Assembly: GCA_902651635.1 (NCBI GenBank)
Contig: CACRSC010000031.1
Span: forward strand, 171,405 to 235,404
DNA length: 64,000 nt
Direction of reading: 5' to 3'
Source: Mastigamoeba balamuthi
Lineage: Eukaryota; Evosea; Mastigamoebida; Mastigamoebidae
Of this stretch, positions 30,584-40,069 are shown piece by piece. Positions within the stretch are counted from its first letter, which is position 1, and each line of letters opens with the position of its first letter. Under the pieces are notes generated by a model that made no database searches, was not told the DNA's origin, and saw nothing but the letters and a program-made list of their open reading frames with translations. Made by a program: the position numbers and the translations under genes.

Positions 30584-33336
30584 ATGAGCGACGGCGCCGA
30601 CGCCACCCCTACCCCGGCCCTCGCCGCCATGTCCGCGCGCACCATCTCGCGCGAAGCCTGGCTCACCATCACCCGCGAGCGCGTCGCCGAGCCCGTCATC
30701 CTCGACGACGACGACGGCGACGGCGACGCCACGTCATCACAGCAGAGCTCCCCCGGACCCGGCTCGGCCGACGAGCGCGCACGCCAGAGCGCCGAGGAGA
30801 TCCTGCACGACGCCGAGGAGGTCGACCTGAGCGGGGCGGGCCTGGCGGGGGCCCTGAGCGAGCGGGCCTGCCGCGCCCTGTCGCCCGAGAGGCTCCGCAG
30901 GCTCTTCCTCGCGCAGAACCAGCTCAAGCTCGTCGCCCCGACGTCGCTCGCGCACCTCGCGGGCCTCAGGTCGCTGAGCTTCTCGCACAACGTCCTCGTC
31001 GAGCTGCCGCCGCTGGCCTCCTGCGTCAACCTGCAGCACGTGCGCCTGTTTCAATTGAATTGGGGGCTGTGATTGAAAGTCGTATTGCTTTCGTCGCAGT
31101 TGATTGCGACGGAGAACGAGATAATGCTGTTCCCCGAGTCGCTGCCGCCGTCGCTCAAGGTGCTGGACCTGTCGTGGAACCACATCTCGCGGATCCCGCC
31201 GTCCGTCGGCTCGCTGACCGCGCTGGAGCGCCTCAGCGTGTGGTCCAACCGCATCTCGTCGCTGAGCCCCGAGATAGGCCGCCTGCGCTGCCTGCGGACG
31301 CTGTGGCTCGACTCCAACAGGATTACGGAGCTCCCGCACGAGATCCTCTCGCTGCCGAACCTCCTCGACCTCCACGCCTCGCACAACCCGCTCTCGAACC
31401 TGCGCGTCAAGACCGCCGCGTCGTCGCCCGACGACCTGGGAGAGCTGCGCTCTGTCGTGCGTTCCGAGTACGAGCGTTGCTGCGAGAAGTCCAGCTGCGT
31501 CAAAGTCATCGTCCTCGGTGAGACCGGAGTGGGCAAGACCTCGCTCGTATCTGCCCTGGCGACGGGCGAGTGGCCCGTGTTCGCAAGCCCCCCACCGCCC
31601 GTGCAGGCGCAGGCGCCGTCGACCGCCCCCGCTGGGTCCCTGAGGCCCGGATCCTCGAGGCCTGGGTCCTCGCGTCCCGGGTCGTCGAAGCCGGATGCAC
31701 TGAGGCCTGGATCCTCCCGGCCTCTCTCAGCGCTCCAGACGCCCTCCCGCATAGGATCCGCGTCGTCCGCTCGCGGCGGGGCAGCATCTGCTGCTCAGAA
31801 GCGCCCGACATCGGTAGGTTTTCGCGCTGGGCCGCGGGGAGCTCACTGATATGGCTAGGCTGCTGTGTCGCCAGACGACTATACCAAGACGACTCTGGCG
31901 ATGTCGACGACCAGCATCAGGGGAGGGTCCAAGGGAGGCCGTGCGAGCCGCACGCTGTCGGTGAACTTTTGGGAGCTTGGCGGCTCCCCCCAGTACTCGG
32001 GAGGTTTGCTCCTCTCGCCCCCATCGGTCCACAGCACTGACCGCCGGTTGCAGCGCACGAGTGGTTCATGCCCAAGACAGGAGCTGTCTACATGATCCTC
32101 TACAACCTCACGGCAGTGCAGGGGTCCAGGACAGAGTACTGGCTCGGGCTCACCGCACGGCTCAGCCCCGAATGCCCGGTCCTGCTGATCGGAACCTACG
32201 TACGCCACCCGCCGACGCCCACAACGGAGCCAAAGCCGCACCACAGTTGGCGGACAATTCGAGGATCAACGACAAGTTCCTCGAGAGGCACGTGGAGTCG
32301 ATGCTGAAGGAGGCCCAGAAGACCAACCCCAAGGCCGTGCGCGTCTGCACGGTGCCCCTGGGAGGGAACACGCGCACTCCGCACTTCAGCATCATCAAGG
32401 ACGCCATCTTCCAGGCGGCCGTCTCGCTGCCTATGATAAACAGGCCCATCCACCCCCTTCTCGGCCGTGCCACCCAGCAGGTCGCTAAGCTCCGGTACGT
32501 TTCGTCCGGGGTTCAGCACAGCTCACCCAGACTGTGGCCCTGCCAGAGCCTCGGCTGTCGCTGTTGCTTCGACCCCGCCCGCGATGAAGTGGCTGACCTA
32601 CACGGGTGCCGTGATGTGAGTGCCCCCCCCCCTCCTTTTTAGCGGCGTGCCCTGAGTGTTACACGGCAGTCGGGAGGACCTTGACATCTCGCACGAGGAC
32701 CTGAGGCTGATAACAAGTCTCCTGAGCCGCGGCGGCCTCCTGTACCACGTCGACCCTCCCGACGTGGTGAGCTCACAGCCGGTCGGAGGTTGGGGCGACG
32801 CGCAGCAGGGGCAGGCGCCGTCCGCCCAGGGCAGCAGGCCCTCCAAGATCAAGCCATCCGCGTCGACTCTGAGCATCAACAAGCTCAAGGACGGCATGTC
32901 GAGGGCGTCCGCGGTCAGCATCAAGATCGAGCCGCCACAGCACGCATCGGGCAAGGCGGCTGCGGACGCTCCCCAGAAGATACGCGCCTCGACCTCCTCG
33001 GAGCACATCCGCATCGAGAAGCAGCGCAGCGAGTCCAAGCGCAGCCTCCGGCTCGACGAGACCGACGAGGAGAAGAAGCAGAGGTGGACCCAGGAGCCGT
33101 CCGAGTGGGAGAAGGTCCTGACGCGGGAGCTGCGCGACTACGTGGTGTTCAAGCCGACGTGGCTCGGTCAGCTGGTCTTCCGCGCCGTCGAGGTCCAGAA
33201 CTCGAGGCTCTCTGCGGAGCAGAGGCAGGCCGCCGAGGAGCAAGCGGCGTCGCTGCCATACGACAAGCAGGGACCCTCCCAGGGCCTCGCGGGGGCTGTG
33301 GCTGCCCAGATCGCGCAGGCTGTCCAGTCGCTGTAG
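30584..33336 (+). CDS. Roco protein (LRR-ROC-COR-like), no kinase
   Basis: Seven exons (30584-31039, 31100-31813, 31859-32003, 32054-32199, 32247-32494, 32547-32615, 32670-33336) give 814 residues. LRRs (LRRLFLAQNQL, LKVLDLSWNHIS, LRTLWLDSNRIT) precede a ROC GTPase domain. The P-loop is GETGVGKTS. A Ser/Pro/Gly-rich insert of roughly 85 residues follows the P-loop helix, then SVNFWELGGSP stands where the G3 motif lies and CPVLLIGTY at the strand after it. After the ROC domain a COR-like region follows (FLERHVESMLKEAQ; HEDLRLITSLLSRGGLLYHV). No kinase domain follows before the stop. Roco proteins are dimeric signalling GTPases. ROC is clear; COR is shorter than usual and less certain. Confidence 0.87.
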
Positions 33337-33563
33337 CCGTGGCGCAGTTGGCGGCTGTATCTTACCCTCCAAGGCACCTCGTATACCACTTGCTGTACAC
33401 AAACCAGACTTTGCTTCAATCAGGAGTCCCTGCAGTCTGTCTGCATTTGCCTGAGTCTGTCTGTGGGCTGCCTTGTGATTGCACGCGTGCACTGCGGTGC
33501 CGTGGAGCTCCTGCCTACGCAGTCGCTCGCGGATGCAACCGGCCTACTGGCGCGCGGCACTCC

Positions 33564-34529
33564 TCACGCAGTGGGCGCCCCTGAGGGCTCGCCGAGGACG
33601 TGGCACATGAAGTAGTACATCTGCTTGTACCACCAGCACCAGTCGTGCGACACGTCGTGCCCTACAAAGCCGGAAGGGTGTCCCCCCGCTGGTCAGCCAG
33701 CGTCTGCTCCGCCCCTGCCCCCGTGGGTCGTGTGCGTGGGCGCACCCCAGATGTCGATCCAGGCGGGGATGCCCTTGGCCTCGAGCACGTGCTTGAGGGC
33801 GCGTATGTCGGCGAGCATGAGCCAGTCCCAGTCGCCCTGTCCGCAGCAGGCGACGAACGTGCCGCGCCTGTAGAGCGCCAGCGTGGCCTCGTCGTGCAGG
33901 TTGGGCAGGAACCGCAGCGGCGTGTTGTAGTAGACGTTGTCGTCGCAGTAGTCGCCGATGAAGTCGCTCAGCTGGAAGAGGCCGCTCAGCGAGAGGCCGA
34001 CGCCAAAGACCTCCGGGTGCCGGAAGTAGAGGTTGGCCGCGTGGTAGCCGCCCAGCGAGCACCCCGCCACCATCAGCGGCTGCGCGCCGACCCTCTCGCG
34101 CATCAGCGGCACCACCTCGCCCATCACGTACTCGTCGTACTGCTGGTGCCGCTTGGCTCTGGAAACGTCGCGCGCCACGGAATAGTGAACTTTCCGTGCA
34201 CTACCGCTTTTTTACCGTCCGGATTCGTGTTTTGCGCTTATGTAGAAACGGTGGTGGGTGGGGCGGGGCTGAGGGGCGGACCTCTCTGCAGGGGGCGCGG
34301 AGGTGTTTGCCCAGGACTGGTTGTCGACGGAGCCGATGGCGAAGACGGTGAGGCGGCCGGCGTCGATCCAGGGGGCGAGCGTGTTGATCATCTCGAAGCC
34401 CTCCCACTCGGTGCAGTTGCCGCCCTGGCAGGGCAGGCCCAGCAGGCCGCGGCCGCCGTGGCCGTAGACCTTGAGCTCCATGTCCTGGCCCAGCGACCTG
34501 CTGAACCACCGGTGGTACTCGGTCTTCAT
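33564..34529 (-). CDS. Alpha/beta-hydrolase, putative esterase D family
   Basis: Exons 34529-34282, 34158-33746 and 33661-33564 give 252 residues. The fold and motifs match small bacterial-type esterases (COG4947 group): an early YHRWFSRSLGQDMELKVYGHGG, nucleophile elbow GCSLGG, and the C-terminal WGHDVSHDWCWWYKQMYYF, whose H-D-W supplies the catalytic His. The His is reached only by splicing the last exon, so the intron is needed for activity. The substrate is unknown. The closest relatives are often bacterial, so an old lateral transfer followed by intron gain is possible but not shown. Confidence 0.85.
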
Positions 34530-34604
34530 CGGTGCTGCGAAGAGGGGGGGGCAGGGTGGGGACCACCACAGACACAGTAACTAGAGCCTGTGAATCTGGA
34601 AGAG

Positions 34605-34618
34605 CGAATATCTTCGGC
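34605..34618 (-). promoter_or_regulatory. AATATC motif upstream of esterase
   Basis: CGAATATCTTCGGC lies 76 bp before the esterase ATG (34529). It shares ATATCTTCGG with the SNF2-RING upstream site (30388-30399). Confidence 0.5.
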
Positions 34619-34914
34619 ATTTATCACGCGGGTGATTGCACAAGGCATCATTTCACTTTCTCTCGTGCGGGTGAAATGTAGTCGCTCAGTCAACACAGGG
34701 ATGAGGAGACTGGCAAAGCATAAAACTGAAAGGGGAGAACTGTCTCGCTCGTGTTCCAGCTGCCGTATCAATTGCATGCAACGAGGTCCGGTTGTGGTGA
34801 GGTCCCTCTCTCCCCTGGCAAGTGACAAAGCGACGAGGCGCCACCCCGGCAGGTACCACTGGATTCTGACAATCGATTGCTGGATATCGATTGGCCGTGA
34901 CGCAACCAGGGAGA

Positions 34915-34927
34915 GCAAATATCTCGC
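34915..34927 (+). promoter_or_regulatory. AATATC motif upstream of small Cys-rich ORF
   Basis: GCAAATATCTCGC lies 61 bp before ATG 34988 and supports the reality of that small gene. A further GGATATCGA occurs at about 34882. Confidence 0.5.
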
Positions 34928-34987
34928 AAATAATCAGACCCCCCATTCCACCAAACGGGCAGAACCGGACCACACCCCAAAAGCGCA

Positions 34988-35251
34988 ATGGACGCCAACC
35001 TGACCACGTTCATCTGCACGGGCTGCGGGCGCATCATGCCGACGCCCTCGACGTGCGGCCGCGCGCACGGCCCGACGCCCTCTACGTGCTCGACGGCCGA
35101 GGACGAGCGCGTGCTCGAGACGAGCGCCGCCCACAGAGGGCCCTCGCTGCACGTCAAGGTGCTCAACCCGCTCGAGGCCCCGCTGCCCTGGCCGACGCCC
35201 ATCGACCTCACCGCGCAGCCCCGCGACGACGAGGACCTGCCGCTGCTCTAG
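34988..35251 (+). CDS. Small Cys-rich hypothetical protein (87 aa)
   Basis: A single exon with its own promoter-type motif and an ordinary ATG context (CGCAATGG). The N-terminus has CTGCG...STCG...STC, which could form a zinc knuckle. The rest is acidic at the end (RDDEDLPLL). No family recognised. It may be a real small gene; the Pro/Thr repeat (MPTPSTCGRAHGPTPSTC) is a short internal duplication. Confidence 0.5.
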   Translation: MDANLTTFICTGCGRIMPTPSTCGRAHGPTPSTCSTAEDERVLETSAAHRGPSLHVKVLNPLEAPLPWPTPIDLTAQPRDDEDLPLL

Positions 35252-35955
35252 GCCGGCCGTCCCCCCGGGCCTGCGGAGAAGCCGCCCCCTTTTTGGTTCC
35301 CCTCCCCCTCCCTTCTTGTCTGCTGCTCATCCGCACACGCACACTCGCCTCTCGCGCACGCGCAAGGGGAGCATCAGCCTCGCCTCCCGCGCGCCATACG
35401 CTCGGCCGTGCGGGTGGCTGGGGCCTGAGTGGGTTTATACAGACGGTTCGAACACGTTAGCTATTTTTCTTTGGCTCTTTGTGTGTGTGTGTGTGTTTGC
35501 GCATCTGGCGACCCTCGCCGTGCCGGTTGGAATTGGATGGGGGGGGGAGTTGATGAGACGGCTGCAAGCGTGCGCAGAGGGGGGGGGCGAGCTATTCGGG
35601 GCACAGGGGAGTGCGGATGAGGGAAAATGGACATAAACGTACACCCTCGAGGACGATGTCGCCCCCAGTCTGTCGCTTCCTCCGAATTCGTGGGCAAACA
35701 AAATAATATCCGTTTTCTCCCGGGACGGTTACAGCGACCGCGGGCGCCCGAGGCCGCCGCTCATGAGGAGCCATGTGCGGGCCATAGTGGAGCGCGCAGG
35801 CCCGGAAATCCGCGGAATTGAGTGCGCTGGGGAAATGCAGCCGGCCACAGATGTTCGGTTGGCCGAGCAACGGAATGAAACAGGGGCTGCGATTGCGCAG
35901 GGGAGACAAAGTGCGGGGAGAGGGAGGGCGGGGGAGAACGGGGGGAGGGGTGCGC
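35252..35955. other. Convergent spacer with simple repeats
   Basis: About 700 bp between two stops. It holds a TG run (35478-35495), several G runs (35540-35590) and CACACGCACACTCG-type repeats. No gene supported. Confidence 0.6.
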
Positions 35956-38568
35956 TCAGTTGTACTCGAGCTTGACGGTGGGCTTGTTGCTGTCGTAGTT
36001 GACCCACTGGAACTTGACGCGGTTGCTCTTGAGCTGCTGCGCAAACGCCGCGAGCTCTGCGTCGTTGTGGCTCCAGTGCGCGATGACGACGTCCCTGAGG
36101 GCGCTCGACGGCAGGCGCGTGGCCCTGATGTGCTCCTTGAGTATGATGTCGTAGATGTCCGCCACAGAGTTCCCGAACACGCCGCCGCCGATCAGCGTCA
36201 GGAACAGCCGCGGGCACCTGTACGCCACGGCCGCTGTGTACGTCCCGCGGTACGCCGCACGCAGCAGGAAGCGGGCCTTCTCCTGCCCGCCCGGCACGGT
36301 GGCGTTCTTCTCGCCCGCGGAGCCCTGCGCGATGTTCATGGCCGCACAGAAGACCTGGTCGATCAGGTGTATGTCCCTGTCCGAGGGCCCGTTGGGCTTG
36401 ACAGGGCACTTGATCAGGCGCAGCTCCTCGCCCTCGAAGCCCGCGTACGTGACCTGCACGTCGAGGTGCAGCGCCACGCAATACTTGCCGAGGAGGTCCT
36501 CGTACTCGCGCGAGCCCTCTGGCGGCAGGGGCTTCTCATCGCCCGTCAGGCAGACGTACCCGTTGCGCACAGTGAAGTACTCGCGGAGGTTCCGCAGCAG
36601 TTCGACCTGCACTGCCCCCGTCTGGCGCCATGCCTCGGGAGGCATGTTCGGGTTGTAGAAGGCCGCGTGTACGCGCGTGATGGCAGCAGCACCGGCGCTT
36701 ATCGAGGCCTGCGGCCCCTGCGTCTTGTCCCAAATGTCTTCGCTGCGGTGTGAGGGCGGCGAAGGGCAGCGACGCTGTGCGGCGCACAGAACTCCGTGAA
36801 GCACTCCGAGTCCGGTGGGGTCTCCTCGTCGATGCCCTCTACTGCGTTGAAGTTGGACGCTGCTTGGAACATTGCGCCCCTGTTCGACGCCTGCAGCACT
36901 CCGATGTCGACGGCCGGCAGCGATTCCTTTGCACATTTACGGTCGGGTCAGCTACGCTGTGGCGCCAGCGGCCACAGGGAGGGCGCGAGAAGGAGCCCCA
37001 CAAGGTCAGAGCGCGTGACGATGCGCAGGGTGGCGACCTCTGGCTGTCGTAGGGCGTCGCGGACGCCCCCCTTGGCCATCGACTGCTCGAGCTCGCCGAC
37101 GGTGGTGATGAAGAAGTTGCCCGCATAGTACATCGCCCCGGTTTGCGAGTTCTGGATGACGAGCGATGTTCCCTTCCCTGCTCGTTGCGGTGCTGTCATG
37201 CGCAGTGCAGGGGGGGGTCCGTGCAGGGTGGCACACCCTTGGCTGTCTTGAACCTGTTCTCCTTGATGTACGTCCCTGGCGACGCCCTGAACGTGGCCTC
37301 GCCGACCCCCGTCAGCTGCTCGAACCACCTGTGCGCCGGCAGCAGCGGGTACCCCAGCTCCCCCATCACCTCTGCCGCCTGCGCCCTCCCCGGGGCCGTG
37401 GGCGCAGCCTGCGCGGGCGGCGCCGGCACAACAACCTGCGGGTGCGGCGGGACGATGGGTGGCGGCGACGGTGCCTGCTGCGGCCTGAAGTCAAAGTCCC
37501 CCGACTTGGACGGCTTTATCCCCGGCGGCTGTGCCTGCCCCTGCCCCTGTCCCTGTCCCTGTGGCCTGTATCTGTGCGACGACCCGTCCGAAGGCGCTCG
37601 TCTCGGCGGCGGGTGCGCAGCCCCAGCCCCCGAGGCAGCAGCAGCAGCAGCAGGCCCAGAGGCCTGGGCGTGCGCGTGCTGCGCTGCTGCATGGCCGGAC
37701 GGCTGCTGCAGGAACCCCCCGGGGGCAGAGGCAGTGGCCCCGGCCTGCGACCCGACCCCCGCGACGCCCGGCGACACGCACTTGACGTTGAACGTGCGCG
37801 AGCCGCCGCCCGTGATGCTCTGCTGCTGCAGCCTCGGCTGCGGCCCGAGGAAGACGACGCGCGTGTCGTCGAGTGGCACCTTGCCCAGCGGGCTCCCCGC
37901 CGTCTCGTTGAGCAGCTTCTGCTCGTGCTGGGCGAACAGCACCCACGAGTGGTCGGGCATCTCGTACATCCACTGCTGCTGCTGCTGCTGCTGCTGCTGC
38001 GCGTGCTGCAGGCTCTGCCGCACCTGCTGCTGCTGCTGGAACGGCCGCGACTGGGGGTCTGGCGACCCGGGGCTCTTGCGGATGANACTGCTGCTGCTGC
38101 TGCTGCTGCTGCTGCGCGTGCTGCAGGCTCTGCCGCACCTGCTGCTGCTGCTGGAACGGCCGCGACTGGGGGTCTGGCGACCCGGGGCTCTTGCGGATGA
38201 CGCGCCTCATGCGCTGCGGGTCGTCGAGGCGCTTCTGCAGGTGCTGCCCTCCGGTCGTCTTGGCGAACTCGACGTACCGCTCCGTGTCGATCAGGACCTT
38301 CTCCTGCAAGGCCAGCGTCAGCGCCCAAGAGAGGGGAGAGCTGTGGCCGCCGTGGAACGTCTGGGCGTCCAAATCGAGGGGCTGAAGAGGAATGAGGGTG
38401 GGGGGGAGAGCAGAGGGAGATGGGGGGGTGGACAGGGGGGACCTTGCGGGCGCGGAAGGCCTCCTCGATCATGCGCGAGACCGCCTCGGGGTAGGGGGCG
38501 GTCTTGCCGTCGTTGTCCCAGCACCACATGGGGTCCTCCGTCACGGCACGCGAGGCCTGGTGCGTCAT
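35956..38568 (-). CDS. WWE-domain protein with macro-like C-terminal domain
   Basis: Multi-exon (38568-38443; about 38381-37217; then three exons to the stop at 35956). The N-terminus is a WWE domain (MWCWDNDGKTAPYPEAV...IEEAF and YVEFAKTTGGQHLQKR..RRVIRK). A second WWE-like segment (WMYEMPDHSWVLFAQHEQKL) follows a Gln run. After a Gln/Pro/Ala-rich linker comes a conserved region (FKTAKG.SLVIQNSQTGAMYYAGNF) and a domain beginning AMFQAASNFNAVEG, DKTQGPQASISAGAA, ending LFLTLIGGGVFGNSV. I know this block from uncharacterised eukaryotic proteins, where it looks macrodomain-like. WWE binds iso-ADP-ribose of poly-ADP-ribose, so an ADP-ribose reader or processor is inferred. The N at 38086 breaks the frame artificially. 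Confidence 0.7.
37972..38200. repeat. Exact 114-bp direct repeat flanking a single N (assembly junction)
   Basis: 37972-38085 and 38087-38200 are identical, separated by the only N in the window. Both start in a CTG (Gln) run. The 115-bp offset is not a multiple of three and breaks the reading frame of an otherwise clean gene. This is best explained as overlapping contig ends that were not merged. Confidence 0.9.
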
Positions 38569-38621
38569 GGGATAGGGATAGGTCGTTTTGCCGAATTGTA
38601 AATTTGGCGACCACTCTCTCG

Positions 38622-38637
38622 AAATATCGTGATATTA
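38622..38637. promoter_or_regulatory. Inverted AATATC repeat upstream of WWE gene
   Basis: AATATCGTGATATT has perfect 6-bp arms around a 2-bp centre and lies about 55 bp upstream of ATG 38568, in the 266-bp divergent spacer with PNO1. Confidence 0.55.
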
Positions 38638-38834
38638 TTGCGATCCAAACCCTGGGGGTTTCTTGTGCCTGCACCCCATCCCCGGCCCGGCAGTCGATTG
38701 CGGAGGGGGCTTATCGAACGTCGCGAACGACGGGGGCGCGGGGCAGTCGCCAGGGGGGCTGCGAGATGGCTTGAGGACTGACGCCATTGATGACATCAAC
38801 AGATTGTACCGCAACCCCTAAAAAAAGGCGGAGA

Positions 38835-39740
38835 ATGGCGGAAGTTCAGGCGGCGGATGCGGCGATCATCAAGGCCGAGGACCTCGAGGCCCCGGCGCCC
38901 ACCCCCTCCTCCCCCAAGACCGATGCGGACAAGCCCTCCTTCCCTCCCATGAGCGGCAAGGACTCGGTGCGGCGTACCCCCTTCCCCCACGGTTTTTTGC
39001 CCTCTGGTGCAGCGTGTCTCAATGGGAAACCCGGTGACACTCGGCGAGCAGGGCCCTGTCAAGAAGGAGGGCAGGAAGGTCGCGGTGCCCGCGCACCGCT
39101 ACAGCGCGCTGAAGCAGAACTGGGTCGACATCTTCACGCCGATCGTGCAGAACATGAAGCTGCAGATCCGCATGAACATGCACACGCGCCACGTCGAGCT
39201 GCAGACGTCGCAGTACACCGAGGAGATCGGCGCGCTGCAGAAGTCGGCCGACTTTGTCAAGGCGCGGACCCGCCCGACCCCCAAATATCTCCGCCGCCGC
39301 GCGGGGGCGCCCGCGAATCCGGAGGGGCAGATATTATCCCCAGGAATTCCCCGCGCAGTGCATATCAGTTCTGACTTTTTCCACTGCCATACTAGGCATT
39401 TATTCTGGGATTCGAGGTCAAGGACGCGCTCGCGCTGCTGCGTCTCGACGACATCTACGTCGAGTCTTTTGACGTCACGGACGTCCGCCAGCTGCAGGGC
39501 GACCACCTCTCGCGAGCGATCGGCCGTATCGCGGGCAAGGACGGCCGCACGAAGCTGCTGATCGAGAACGCGACGCGCACGCGTATCGTCGTCGCGGACA
39601 AGAAGATCCACGTGCTGGGCTCGTTTGCGAACATCAAGACGGCGCGCGACGCGGTGTGCGACCTGATCCTCGGAACGCCTCCGGGCAAGGTCTACGCGAA
39701 GCTCCGCACCGTCGCTGGGCGCCTGAAGGAGAGGTGGTAG
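38835..39740 (+). CDS. PNO1: PNO1 (Dim2/Rrp20), KH-domain 40S assembly factor
   Basis: Exons 38835-38966, 39013-39261 and 39396-39740 give 241 residues. Sequence from [20 protein letters not shown] through ADFVK / [57 protein letters not shown] to [20 protein letters not shown] follows human PNO1 almost position by position. PNO1 holds the 3' end of 18S rRNA in pre-40S particles and controls Nob1 cleavage. The second intron (39262-39395) must begin with GC (AAG/GCGCGG) to restore the invariant VKAFILGF, so it is a GC-AG intron. Confidence 0.95.
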
Positions 39741-40030
39741 TGAGGGTGTCCCAGCCCAGCAGCACTATTAACTTGGATTCGCTTTCGATTTCGCAACAGT
39801 AGAGGGGGGCGGTCTCTCAGCCCTCTCACACTGGCGGGCTACCTCGGCGTGTGCTGGGCTTGGAGAGTACTGAACAGGTTCGCGGTGGTGTGTGAGCCAA
39901 TGTATGGGGTGTGATCATATGCGAGATACAAGAGTCCTGATGAACCGAGCTCAGTATATCGAGGTGCCCTGTGAGAGAATCTTCCTCCCCGGTCGTCAGG
40001 ACTGCAATTCCGATCCGCCCTGGCAGCGCA

Positions 40031-40052
40031 GATATTTCCCGCGGGCAATATC
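40031..40052. promoter_or_regulatory. 22-bp near-perfect palindrome before the 1414-aa gene
   Basis: GATATT and AATATC arms enclose CCCGCGGG. The whole 22 bp differs from its reverse complement only at one mirrored pair. It ends 17 bp before ATG 40070. Confidence 0.6.
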
Positions 40053-40069
40053 TATTCTTGTCGCGCGGG

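Noticed and set aside
35461-35701. Small open frames around the TG and G runs
   Set aside because: Translations are simple-repeat products (THTHT..., PPP) in a convergent 3' spacer.
38086-38086. Frameshift in the WWE gene
   Set aside because: Explained by an unmerged contig overlap around the N; not taken as a true mutation.
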